Shown here piece after piece: positions 1-9,200 of a DNA stretch of 64,000 bases (positions within the stretch are counted from its first letter, which is position 1; each line of letters opens with the position of its first letter). The position numbers were made by a program, and so were the translations under genes. Below the pieces are notes generated by a model, which made no database searches, had not been told where the DNA came from, and saw only the letters and a program-made list of their open reading frames with translations. The DNA comes from Aureisphaera sp963669405 (GTDB lineage: Bacteria; Bacteroidota; Bacteroidia; Flavobacteriales; Flavobacteriaceae). Location of the stretch: NCBI GenBank assembly GCA_963669405.2, contig CAXXHF010000002.1, positions 434,001 through 498,000 of the forward strand, given 5' to 3'.

Positions 1-2
1 GG

Positions 3-269
3 TGTATCGTAACCTTAACAACGGTGGGCTATGGTGATATCTCTCCAGCCACCCCATTAGGGCAGTTTATTGCAAGTATTATTATGATTATGGGTTATGG
101 CATCATTGCCGTACCTACTGGGATAGTAACGGCAGAGTATACAAGAGCTTCTGAGCATATTGACACCAATACTCAAAATTGTCTCAATTGTGGGGAAAGC
201 CATCATAAAGATGACGCTAAGTTTTGTCACAGATGTGGCGATCTACTAAATCCCGAACTGGATTTCTGA
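3..269 (+). CDS. potassium channel / ion transporter, C-terminal part (5' truncated by window edge)
   Basis: This is the tail of a voltage-gated-type potassium channel; its start lies left of the window. The open frame runs back to the edge and reads into the selectivity filter TTVGYGD, followed by the last pore-lining helix (residues around GQFIASIIMIMGYGIIAV). The cytoplasmic tail ends in a small zinc-ribbon-like module with two CxxC pairs (CLNCGE and CHRCGD). By family it would pass K+ through the inner membrane. Its TGA stop shares a base with the ATG of miaA (TGATG), so the two genes are probably translationally coupled. Identity as an ion-transporter family protein is strong; the exact subfamily cannot be judged from this fragment. 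Confidence 0.85.
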   Translation, partial: CIVTLTTVGYGDISPATPLGQFIASIIMIMGYGIIAVPTGIVTAEYTRASEHIDTNTQNCLNCGESHHKDDAKFCHRCGDLLNPELDF

Positions 270-1189
270 TGAAAGAAGAACCGTTGCTTATATGTGTTGT
301 TGGTCCCACCGCTATTGGTAAAACTTCACTTTCCATTGCAATTGCAAAAGCATTTTCTACTGAAATTGTATCTGCAGATTCTAGGCAGTTTTTTAAAGAA
401 ATGAATATTGGCACTGCGGTTCCTTTTCCTGAGGAATTGATAGCTGTTCCACATCATTTTATCCAAAATCTGAGTATTCATCAGGATTATAGTGTGGGTG
501 ATTTCGAAAAAGATGCGTTGCAGTTGTTAAACCAGCTTTTTCAAAAACATAAATGTGTAGTGATGGTTGGAGGGTCTGGATTATATGTTGATGCTGTAGT
601 AAAGGGATTAGACACATTTCCAGAGGTGTCACCTTCAATTAGACAAAAATTAAATAGTGAGTTAAAAGAAAAGGGGCTTGCCTTTTTACAAAATGAATTG
701 AAGGATATAGATCCTATGCATTATGAAAAGGTAGATATCCAGAACCCTCATAGAGTAATTAGGGCGCTCGAAATATACCGCGCTTCTGGAAAACCTTATT
801 CTTCATTTTTAAACCAATCCCAGCCCAAACGCCCTTTTCGCACTTTATACATTGGGTTACAAGCAGAACGGGAAACTGTCTATGAACGTATCAATAACAG
901 AGTAGATCAAATGGTAGACTTAGGATTGATAAGTGAAGCTAAAGACTTATTCCCATATCGCCATCTGAATGCCCTCCAAACAGTTGGTTATCGTGAATTA
1001 TTTCGACATTTTAAAGGGGAATTAAGCATGGAAGAAGCCATTTCAGAAATAAAGAAAAATACGCGCCGTTTTGCCAAACGACAAGGGACTTGGTTTCAAA
1101 AAAATTATGAAATCCATTGGTTCGATTATAAAGTATCTCCTTTGGAAATCATTGATTTCATTAAAACAAAAAACACCCAAACCCCATAA
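269..1189 (+). CDS. miaA: tRNA dimethylallyltransferase MiaA
   Basis: MiaA transfers a dimethylallyl group to N6 of adenosine-37 in tRNAs that read codons starting with U, the first step of (ms2)i6A synthesis. The 306-residue length is typical. The P-loop GPTAIGKT lies at residues 12-19, followed by the family motif SADSRQF and a C-terminal RRFAKRQGTWF motif that contacts tRNA. The frame stays open upstream to 224, but the ATG at 269 is chosen because it starts just before the P-loop as in other MiaA proteins and overlaps the channel stop by one base. A terminator hairpin follows directly. Function is assigned with high confidence from family knowledge. Confidence 0.96.
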   Translation: MKEEPLLICVVGPTAIGKTSLSIAIAKAFSTEIVSADSRQFFKEMNIGTAVPFPEELIAVPHHFIQNLSIHQDYSVGDFEKDALQLLNQLFQKHKCVVMVGGSGLYVDAVVKGLDTFPEVSPSIRQKLNSELKEKGLAFLQNELKDIDPMHYEKVDIQNPHRVIRALEIYRASGKPYSSFLNQSQPKRPFRTLYIGLQAERETVYERINNRVDQMVDLGLISEAKDLFPYRHLNALQTVGYRELFRHFKGELSMEEAISEIKKNTRRFAKRQGTWFQKNYEIHWFDYKVSPLEIIDFIKTKNTQTP

Positions 1190-1208
1190 CGGGATCAAGG
1201 TGTTTTTT
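1167..1208. terminator. bidirectional Rho-independent terminator between miaA and rprY
   Basis: An inverted repeat pairs AAAAAACACC with GGTGTTTTTT around the miaA stop codon. It has T-runs on both strands, so it can end transcription of miaA (plus) and of the convergent response regulator gene (minus). Confidence 0.7.
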
Positions 1209-1225
1209 CCACTTAATTTTATAGA

Positions 1226-1942
1226 TTATCGGTCTACTTCGTCTTTTACAACCAAACGGAAACCTTCTCCATGAATATTGATGATCTCTACACCATCATC
1301 TTTACTCAAATACTTTCTAAGCTTTGCAATGTACACATCCATACTTCGAGAGGTGAAATAATTATCGTCTCTCCAAATCTTTGTTAAAGCTAGTTCTCGT
1401 GGCATTAAATCATTTTTATGCAATGCCAAAAGGCGAAGTAGGTCATTTTCTTTTGGAGATAGCTTTATGGGATCTTCGTTGTTATACGTTAAGAAACGGA
1501 GCTTGGAATTAAGGTGGAAGTTACCAACATTAAATTCGAACTGTTTGCTATCTGCTATAGAATCTGTTGCCTTGCGTTGTATGATGGCCTTTATTTTCAT
1601 TAAAAGGACTTCACTATCAAAAGGTTTGTTTAGATAATCATCTGCTCCAACTTTGTATCCTTTTAATACATCCTCTTTCATAGCCTTAGCGGTTAAAAAG
1701 ATGATTGGCACATCCTCATTCTTTTCTCGAATCTCCTTTGCCAAGGTAAACCCATCTTTATAGGGCATCATGACATCTAGGATGCAAAGATCGAAATCGT
1801 CCTTTTTAAATTTTTCGAACCCTTCCATTCCATTCTTGGCATGGGTTACATCATAATCGTTCATTGAAAGGTAGTCTTTAAGTACAGTTCCAAAATTTGG
1901 ATCATCCTCAACTAACAAGATTTTTTTGTTTTCTGTTTCCAT
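1226..1942 (-). CDS. rprY: OmpR-family response regulator (RprY-like)
   Basis: This 238-residue protein has an N-terminal receiver domain (about residues 7-120) with acidic residues E12/D13/D14, the phospho-acceptor Asp56 in ILDVMMP, and the conserved Lys in NKPF. The C-terminal half (about 135-235) is a winged-helix OmpR/PhoB DNA-binding domain. It sits four bases downstream of the sensor kinase gene on the same strand, so the two form an operon and a cognate pair. The name follows the RprX/RprY pair known in Bacteroidota. Its regulon cannot be inferred from the window. Confidence 0.9.
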   Translation of the reverse strand: METENKKILLVEDDPNFGTVLKDYLSMNDYDVTHAKNGMEGFEKFKKDDFDLCILDVMMPYKDGFTLAKEIREKNEDVPIIFLTAKAMKEDVLKGYKVGADDYLNKPFDSEVLLMKIKAIIQRKATDSIADSKQFEFNVGNFHLNSKLRFLTYNNEDPIKLSPKENDLLRLLALHKNDLMPRELALTKIWRDDNYFTSRSMDVYIAKLRKYLSKDDGVEIINIHGEGFRLVVKDEVDR

Positions 1943-1946
1943 ATTT

Positions 1947-3509
1947 CTAAGATATTAAGTGCATTTTTATAACAAAGGTACTCCCCTTACCTTTTTCGCT
2001 TTCTACATATATTTCGGCATTGTGATCGTTCAATATCCTTTTTACATAAGATAATCCGAGACCATGCCCTTTTACATTGTGAATATCGCCTGTGTGTTCG
2101 CGATAGAATTTTTCAAATATTTTTTTCTGAACGCCTTTTGTCATTCCAACTCCCTGATCTTGAATCTTAAGTAGAATACTATCTTTCACATTCTCTGTAT
2201 AGATATCAATTTTTGGAGGTTCTTCTGAATACTTTATGGCATTATCCAGTATATTTACAATTACATTGGTAAGATGTAGATCGTTAGCCAGCACGGAAGA
2301 CTTCATTGCATCAAAGTGAGTCTCCATATATCCTCCTCTATCTTCCACGATTAAACTTACATGCGAAATGGCGTCTTCTACAATTTCGTGAAGCTTAATA
2401 CGTGTCTTTGGAATATCCAGTTCATTTTTTTCTAGCTTGGATATACGTAATACATTTTCTACCTGTGCATGCATACGTCTATTCTCGTCCCGGATCATTT
2501 TAAGATAACGGGATATAAATTCTTTATTGTCAGCTACTTTAGGGTTTTTAAGCGCATCCAAAGCCAAGTTAATGGTTGCAATGGGTGTCTTAAATTCATG
2601 GGTCATATTATTGATAAAGTCCGTTTTAATCTGTGATATCTGACGTTGTTTAAAAATTTGTCGTAATGCATTGGAATAAGCCAAAATGATTACTGTAGTA
2701 AACGCCAATGATAAAAGAGCCATTCCTAAAATCGTATTCAGCACCACTTTTCCTTTATTCGAAAAATTTACATAGAGTTTATAACTCGTATTGAAATTAT
2801 CATTTACAAATAAGGGTACACCGTAGGTACTGGATGGGTCCAGATCGAAATTCTTGGAATGTATTTTAGTAGCCAATTCGTTACTATACACGGCATATTC
2901 AAATTTTGGTTCCAATCCCCTTCTTCTACATTCTTTATCAATCAAATCACTGATCTCTTCATTTTCAACCCTTTTGTGTATTGGGGTTCTGGAAGAGATG
3001 TTACTAATAAACGTTTCAAATTGTTTTCTTTCATAATCTGGTAACCTTTTGAAGTTAACCTGAGTCTGGGTTGTAAAACTACTTCCATCCAATGATCCAA
3101 TTATTTTGGTCGTTTTCTGTTTGTTGGTAATTTTCTTGAATTCAATACTGTCAATCTCAGTATCAAAAAAACCAGTTGAAAGTTTGTAATCCTCTTCTAT
3201 AATTCCATCGGAAAATATGATGGTTTCATTTTCATCTTCATTTACAATCCTGTAGATCAATTCATTAACACTCACACTATTGGGTGCTTCTAAATCCTCT
3301 ATCAATCCATTGTACAAGCGATAATAATCATCTATCTCCCTAAGTTGAATACTTTTGGATACTTCGGTTAGAACTTGTCTTACACTAAAAGTAAATTGAT
3401 CTTCTTTAGCCTTGTAAGCATTGTTAATCCAATATCCCTGAACAAAAATGATGCCTAATAGGGACAACGTCATGGAACCGATAAGTAGGGCAAACAACCT
3501 TTTGTTCAT
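1947..3509 (-). CDS. rprX: membrane sensor histidine kinase (RprX-like)
   Basis: A 520-residue inner-membrane histidine kinase, partner of the response regulator just downstream. It has an N-terminal TM helix (about 7-27), a periplasmic sensor region of about 220 residues, a second TM segment, then a HisKA domain with the phospho-accepting His in NNMTHEFKTP. The HATPase_c domain carries an N-box (NILDNAIKYS), G1 box (DQGVGM) and G2 box (GHGLGLSYV). An upstream in-frame ATG at 3533 would add eight residues. The start at 3509 is preferred because a perfect TACTTTTG -7 box ends four bases before it, predicting a leaderless mRNA that cannot include the upstream ATG. The sensed signal is unknown. 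Confidence 0.92.
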   Translation of the reverse strand: MNKRLFALLIGSMTLSLLGIIFVQGYWINNAYKAKEDQFTFSVRQVLTEVSKSIQLREIDDYYRLYNGLIEDLEAPNSVSVNELIYRIVNEDENETIIFSDGIIEEDYKLSTGFFDTEIDSIEFKKITNKQKTTKIIGSLDGSSFTTQTQVNFKRLPDYERKQFETFISNISSRTPIHKRVENEEISDLIDKECRRRGLEPKFEYAVYSNELATKIHSKNFDLDPSSTYGVPLFVNDNFNTSYKLYVNFSNKGKVVLNTILGMALLSLAFTTVIILAYSNALRQIFKQRQISQIKTDFINNMTHEFKTPIATINLALDALKNPKVADNKEFISRYLKMIRDENRRMHAQVENVLRISKLEKNELDIPKTRIKLHEIVEDAISHVSLIVEDRGGYMETHFDAMKSSVLANDLHLTNVIVNILDNAIKYSEEPPKIDIYTENVKDSILLKIQDQGVGMTKGVQKKIFEKFYREHTGDIHNVKGHGLGLSYVKRILNDHNAEIYVESEKGKGSTFVIKMHLIS

Positions 3510-3513
3510 GATC

Positions 3514-3521
3514 CAAAAGTA
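3514..3521 (-). promoter_or_regulatory. -7 box TACTTTTG of rprX, predicted leaderless start
   Basis: A perfect match on the minus strand to the Bacteroidota -7 consensus TANNTTTG, with four bases (GATC) between it and the ATG at 3509. Transcription would start at or next to the start codon. No clear -33 TTTG was found at the usual spacing. Confidence 0.5.
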
Positions 3522-3587
3522 AGATTTTAACATTTAGACGTTGGGCTGTTTAACCTAACGTTAACACAAGACAGTTTTGAAGGTTTT

Positions 3588-4169
3588 CTAACTGTTTAGC
3601 AAGTGGTTATGTACCTCTTCTACCTTTCTTCTTGTAGTAGTGAGATCGGTGTTTTCAATATGAAAGTGGGATAGTGACTTCTTTCTTTCATCCTTCCACT
3701 GATGTGACATCCTACTCTCAATGTCTTCTCTGGTTGTCGTATCGCGTTCTAACACCCTTTTAATCCTTATTTCTTTGGGAGCGGTGATCAATATGATATA
3801 ATCGCAATTTTTATAGCCACCACTTTCAAAAAGAATGGCAGCTTCTTTTATACAATAGGCTCCTTTTTGTTTTTTTACCCACCTATTGAAATGTTGACCA
3901 ACCTTAGGGTGAATGATCGCATTTACCTGTTCTAAGAGAGTTTTATCATTAAAAATCTTTTGGGCTACATAGGGTCTATTCAATGTATCATTATGGTAGG
4001 TTTCCTCTCCTAAAAGGGCAATCATTTTACGACGTATCACCTTGGATCTGTCTGTTAGCAATTTAGCTTCTACATCTGCGATATATACAGGAACTCCTAA
4101 TTCGGCAAACATTTTTGCCACCGTGGTCTTACCACTACCTATTCCTCCAGTAAGCCCTACTATTTTCAA
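3588..4169 (-). CDS. coaE: dephospho-CoA kinase CoaE
   Basis: CoaE phosphorylates the 3'-hydroxyl of dephospho-CoA with ATP, the last step of coenzyme A synthesis, in the cytosol. The 193-residue protein has the usual length and a P-loop GGIGSGKT at residues 8-15. It also shows the LERD segment and a lid region with RMSHQW. The start is TTG, one base after the YbbR-gene stop, so it is the last gene of the glycosyltransferase-ybbR-coaE operon. The same window carries coaBC, giving three of the later CoA steps (coaBC covers two). Confidence 0.95.
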   Translation of the reverse strand: MKIVGLTGGIGSGKTTVAKMFAELGVPVYIADVEAKLLTDRSKVIRRKMIALLGEETYHNDTLNRPYVAQKIFNDKTLLEQVNAIIHPKVGQHFNRWVKKQKGAYCIKEAAILFESGGYKNCDYIILITAPKEIRIKRVLERDTTTREDIESRMSHQWKDERKKSLSHFHIENTDLTTTRRKVEEVHNHLLNS

Positions 4170-4170
4170 T

Positions 4171-5118
4171 TTATTTGAATATTAAGTACTCTACTCTTTT
4201 AGTAGCTAATTCTACATTGTATAAATCCTTGGGAAACTCTTTTAAGATTGGTAATAAAAAACTTTCTTCTTCATTTCTCTTTTTGTAGTCACATACCAAC
4301 TTGAAGTCACTTTTTGAAACTGCATTGAAATGACTCATCGCTATGTCAAAAGATATTGCTATTTCATCAGGCAATAATCGAACTTCTACTTCCTGAGGTA
4401 CATTAATTAAATCGATAGGTATTTTGAATTGTTTTTGCGTAAACTCTTCCACTTCTACCAATATAGTAACCTCTGTTAAATTAATGGAAACCTCTTTATC
4501 TTCTGGCGGTACTAAGGTCAACTTTTCATCTATTTGCTCGGAAGCATTTTTAACACTCAAGAGTTTTGTTTCTATATATGAAATGGGGTCTATTTTATTT
4601 GAAGGGCCTATAACCGTTACAGAGTCTGGCTTTACTGTTATATTTCCAAGACTTCTATACCCTTCTCTATATTGGATTTCAGCCATTAATTTAACAGGAA
4701 CCCTTCGGGTTTCTAACCTATCTAAACTGATTATAAAGGGACTTGAAGAAAGATTATTGATCCCCGTACCATTATCCAATTGTGAAGCTATCAGTTTTAC
4801 GAGATCTACCTTTTCAATAACTACTACAGAATCACCCTCCTTATAATATTTGGATAGATCTATTGAAATGGAAGGATCATTAAATGAATACGAAAGTGCT
4901 TTAAAACCATTCGTTTGCATTTCAAAAGATAATTTTTCAGAGTTTTTGGATGCAACAGATGTGCCTTCAGGAAGGTTTTCAAAGTTCACATTGGCATATA
5001 TCAATGTAGTCGTTTCTTTAGAAAACTTTGCCAGTATCCAAAATATCATGGCAAGTAGCAAGAAAAATAGAAACGACCTCAACTTTGAAGCCTTGTATGT
5101 CTTTGTACTTTTGGTCAC
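4171..5118 (-). CDS. YbbR-like (CdaR-type) membrane-anchored protein
   Basis: A 315-residue protein with one N-terminal TM helix (about residues 14-31, SFLFFLLLAMIFWILAKF) followed by an extracytoplasmic region that looks like tandem YbbR domains (repeated beta segments with a VxVxG pattern such as DSVTVIGPSNKI). In Firmicutes the YbbR protein CdaR regulates the diadenylate cyclase CdaA; the role in Flavobacteriaceae is not established and no cyclase gene lies nearby. The start is GTG. It is translationally close to coaE (one-base gap) and follows the glycosyltransferase gene by nine bases, so the three are probably co-transcribed. Confidence 0.8.
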   Translation of the reverse strand: MTKSTKTYKASKLRSFLFFLLLAMIFWILAKFSKETTTLIYANVNFENLPEGTSVASKNSEKLSFEMQTNGFKALSYSFNDPSISIDLSKYYKEGDSVVVIEKVDLVKLIASQLDNGTGINNLSSSPFIISLDRLETRRVPVKLMAEIQYREGYRSLGNITVKPDSVTVIGPSNKIDPISYIETKLLSVKNASEQIDEKLTLVPPEDKEVSINLTEVTILVEVEEFTQKQFKIPIDLINVPQEVEVRLLPDEIAISFDIAMSHFNAVSKSDFKLVCDYKKRNEEESFLLPILKEFPKDLYNVELATKRVEYLIFK

Positions 5119-5127
5119 TGACTAAAA

Positions 5128-6129
5128 TTACTTAAAAAATAAATGAGGGTATTGTTTTTCTGGGTCTTTCTTTAAAAGCCCTATATAAAAGGAAGATGAT
5201 AAAAACGCCGTTCCATATCCAAAAAACTGAATAAACAACGCAATTAGGGAGAGACCTCCAATCTTTATGCTTTTGTTTTGATATGAAGCATGGAAAAAGA
5301 TCAATAGAAGATATGTAACCAATGGAACCAAAAGAGCCCAATGGTACAAAAAGCCTCCTAATAGGGATCCCATTACAAAAACAATAAATAATGTGGGAAA
5401 CCAAAATGTAATTTTGGCCGCTTCTGGGTGCCATTTGTTCAATATGGGGCGTACGGCTCCAAATTTTCTAACCTGCGTATAGAATTTTTTCCATGAAATT
5501 CTCCGTTTATGAAATACAAAGGCATTTGGAATAAATGCGGTCTGTAAACCATTCTTTATAATCCGTTGAGAAAGATCTGGATCTTCCCCTGGATGAATTT
5601 TTGCAAAACCGTTGGTTTTTTGAAAGGCTTCCTTGGAAATTCCCATATTAAAACTCCTGGGTTCGAATTTGTTTACGCTTTGTTTGCTTCCGCGAATTCC
5701 ACCTGTAGTAAAAAAAGAAGTCATCACATAATTGATCCCTTTTTGTAAAGGGGTAAAGCTTTCATGAGCAGCATCTGCACCACCAAAGCAATCTACATAT
5801 TTTTCTTTTAAGTATGAATCTACCGAATCCAAATAATGCTCTGGCAATAGGCAATCAGAATCCAGAACAATGAAGTAATTTCCTTTGGCCTTCCTCATAC
5901 CAAAATTCCTAGAGTCTCCTGGTCCCGAATTTGACTTATAGTAATAAGATATATCCAACTTGTCCGAAAAAGTCTTTACGACACCCTCTGAAGATTCTGT
6001 AGAACCATCTTCTATGATGACAATTTCAAAGGGTTCTGGGAATGACACGCCTAAAAAACTTTCTAAAAGCTCTTTAACTTCTTGTGGCCTGTTATAAACA
6101 GGTATGATAAACGAATAGTTCAATTTCAT
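5128..6129 (-). CDS. family 2 glycosyltransferase, membrane-associated
   Basis: A 333-residue protein with an N-terminal GT-A fold (about 1-230). It starts FIIPVYNRP, has a nucleotide-sugar/metal motif with VLDSDC (DxD-like) near residue 90, and a GEDPDLSQR motif typical of the catalytic base region. Two or three hydrophobic segments follow (about 245-320), so the enzyme sits at the inner membrane and probably acts on a lipid-linked or envelope glycan. The acceptor is unknown. An in-frame ATG at 6138 exists, but it lies inside the TATTTTTG promoter box, so the ATG at 6129 is chosen. It is first in the operon with the YbbR gene and coaE. Confidence 0.88.
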   Translation of the reverse strand: MKLNYSFIIPVYNRPQEVKELLESFLGVSFPEPFEIVIIEDGSTESSEGVVKTFSDKLDISYYYKSNSGPGDSRNFGMRKAKGNYFIVLDSDCLLPEHYLDSVDSYLKEKYVDCFGGADAAHESFTPLQKGINYVMTSFFTTGGIRGSKQSVNKFEPRSFNMGISKEAFQKTNGFAKIHPGEDPDLSQRIIKNGLQTAFIPNAFVFHKRRISWKKFYTQVRKFGAVRPILNKWHPEAAKITFWFPTLFIVFVMGSLLGGFLYHWALLVPLVTYLLLIFFHASYQNKSIKIGGLSLIALFIQFFGYGTAFLSSSFYIGLLKKDPEKQYPHLFFK

Positions 6130-6135
6130 AGAGCA

Positions 6136-6143
6136 CAAAAATA
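6136..6143 (-). promoter_or_regulatory. -7 box TATTTTTG of the glycosyltransferase-ybbR-coaE operon
   Basis: A minus-strand match to TANNTTTG ending six bases before the ATG at 6129. It lies just downstream of the terminator of the large secreted-protein gene, so the operon probably starts its own transcription here. Confidence 0.45.
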
Positions 6144-6151
6144 CACAATAA

Positions 6152-6185
6152 AAAAAGCCACCCTGAAAAATCAGGGCGGCTTTAC
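6152..6185 (-). terminator. Rho-independent terminator of the 1200-residue secreted protein gene
   Basis: A hairpin pairing AAAGCCRCCCTGA with TCAGGGYGGCTTT around a short A-rich loop, followed on the minus strand by a T-run. It lies 20 bases after the stop codon. Confidence 0.85.
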
Positions 6186-6203
6186 TTTTATTAACTATAA
6201 AAT

Positions 6204-9200
6204 TTACTCCTTAATGATATGGTAGACTCCTACCTTACCATCTACAGATACTTGCATTAAGTAAGTACCTTGAGTTAATTGAGCAACATTTATTTGTGAA
6301 CTGACTGCGTTCACTTTCTGATCTAATACTTTCTGACCTAGCATGTTGTATACTTCAACTTTTTCTATGGTCTGAGCCGCAGATAAGTTAACTACATCAA
6401 TTGCTGGGTTTGGATAGTAAGAGAATCCTTCGATGATAACATCGCTAGTTCCAAGTGTGTCATCACACTCTTCGAATACGATATCGGTGATTCCACCAGA
6501 GTTCACTACGAAGCAGTAGTAAGACTGTCCTGCTACGATTGGAATTCTTGCTGTAGTGTTAGGGAAACACTGGTTCTCAAACCAATCTACCAATACCAAC
6601 TCATCTTCTGTAGAAGTTTCGTCTGGTGCTGAGTAGAAAGTTACAGAAGTAATTCCTGCAGGAGAAGCAACTGTTCCTCTAATGAATCCATCGGCGATTG
6701 GAGTAAAGGTATACCAAACTCCATTTGCTCCGTTGATATCACAATCTGCTGGAGTACCAGCTTCAGTAGTAGCTCCTGGCATAGCAACATCTTCGTCAGT
6801 CCAAGGACAATCGAATTGGTTTAAGTCAATTGCATCAGCAATATCATCATTTGGTGGAGGTACGATAGTACATGTTAATGAAATATCGAAGTTACCTTGA
6901 GCTCCATTAAATCCATGAACTAAGATGTAGTATGTTGTGTTTCCATCACTTTGCCATTCTACTTCAGACTGGAAGTCTGTACAGTTTGCAGAGTCATCAT
7001 TACCAGCAACACAAGTTAATGGCAATGCACTACAATCTCCTGTGTATACAGAAATCTTAGTGTCATAGTCAGTATTACCACTACAAGTAGAAACTAATAG
7101 ATCTGTAACTAATCCACTTGTGTCTTCATAAATATACCATACACCAGGTGCACTAGTTGTAGTATCACAATCAGGAGCAGCAGCTGTATCATCTGTAGCA
7201 TTGATGGTAGTTCCCGAAAGAACATCTCCACAACCAATTGGCTCTGCATTATCACAAAGGTCATTGGCTGGTGGGTCAACACACGTTATAGCTAAACTAA
7301 ATGGTCCAGATTCTGTGTTGTCGAAACCTTCTACAGCAATGTAGTAAGTTGTAGCACCGTCTGATAGCCAAGTAACTTCAGATTGTAATCCACAAGTATC
7401 GTCATTACTAACTACTACAGCTCCACCACAAGAACTATAAACTGTCAATACAGAATCGAAAGCAGTACCTCCATCACAAAGTGATGCAGTTACCATTTGT
7501 CCAGGAATAGTTCCTTCAAAAGCATACCACTCATCGTTAGAGTCATTTGCTCCACCTGTATCTGTGTTGTCACTAGTATCACCAACAACAACATCATCAC
7601 AAGCAATCTCGGCAGCTCCTTCACAAACATCTTCATCTATTGGGTTACAGTTACCAAATGCCAATTGTCCTATCAATTCAGCTTCTCCAGCCCCTAGGTC
7701 TTCAATTTCAACACTTACAACAGTTTCATCAGCAATGTATCCAAAGAATACTGGTCCAGTACTGGTACCATCTACTGTTACCGTTTCAATAAGTCCACCT
7801 GTTCCAAATATTCTAACATCAACGTTAGATCCATTTAGCAAAACAGATAGATCAAATCCAAATGCATTTACATCATTGTTAGGGAAGTTGATAATAGTAA
7901 AGGAAGCAAATTGGTTTGCTCCTACTACATCAGAAGTATTACTAAATGCTCCAGCTGGTACAAAAACTATAGGATCTGGATTTGCGGGAGTAGAAGTTGT
8001 TACTTCAACACCAGCTAGGATCTCACCAGCAGCAAAACAACTGTTTCCTGCATCATTAATAGGTCCATCACAAGCTGCAATAGCTCCTGGTCCTCCAGCA
8101 AAATCTTCTAAGAAAGCTGTACCTGTAGCCAATTCTGCATCAAAAGCAGTTCTGTCATCATAGATACCAGTTAAACAACCTGTTGGTGGTGGTACTATAA
8201 TAGGAGTACAGTTTCCGTTCCAAGTGTATACCTGATCCGCTCCACCAAGAGCGATACCCCAAGTTGCACCATTATCTGCAGAGAATACACCATCATTACC
8301 TACTACTGAAGCGGTAGAGAATTCCCAGAAGGAACTATTACCAAGAGTTGTAGTAACGTATACACTAATCCAATAAGTTGTGGTAGATCCATTAGTTCCA
8401 GCTAAATCGATAGCTGTTGGTAAATCGAAAGTCAATTCTAAAATATCCAGTCCTGGGTTAGCAGGGAAATCACCAATAATAGGTTGTGCTGTTGGAGCCA
8501 ATGCAAGTGCAGAACCTATCACGTTTCCGGGATCAGGTAAACCAGCAGCATCTCCATATACCATAATATCAGCAGTATCAATACCGTCACCATCAAATAT
8601 GATGAAGTTAGTGATAAGTTGTGTAAGACTTAAGTCATTATCTGCTGGTACGGTAATATCAGCACCAATAACTTGAGGTGTATCTGAAGAAGAAGTAAAT
8701 CCGTTTTCAAAAGTATTTGATGGGTTAGACTCACTACAAGAAGGTCCTGTAGAAGGAGTACCTTCTATAGCAATCATTCCTGCTTCACAACAGTCTGAGT
8801 TAATAGTCCCTAAAGTAGTAGCTGTACCAGTAGTAGTATCTACAGAGGCAAAGAAATTTACTCCACCACCAATGTAAGCACCCATATAAAGAGTATTGGT
8901 ATCTGGATCGAAATCTGCATCCTGTGCAAAACTAATATCAATACCTAAAGGACCAACAAGTGTTGCTGCTCCAGTAGTAAGATCTATAGAGAATAAACTA
9001 TCAGTTCCTATAGAAGCAGAAAATGCATTTCCATTTTGATCGATAGCCAACCAAATTCCTAAATCAAAACCAGAGTCTCCAATGTCTGTCAATACTCCTG
9101 TTCCAGGATCTAGTGAATATAGGTTTGTAGTTGGACCGTCCGTAGACAATACATACCAAGTACCTGAAGAAGAATCCCAAGCAAAACCAGAAGGGTTATG

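Noticed and set aside
4424..4846. 140-residue plus-strand frame opposite the YbbR gene
   Set aside because: It is antisense to a conserved membrane protein gene; no promoter or family signature.
7564..8163. 199-residue open frame on the plus strand, antisense to the large secreted protein
   Set aside because: It lies entirely opposite a well-supported coding region, is rich in Pro/Ser as expected from a repetitive sense gene, and has no recognisable motif.
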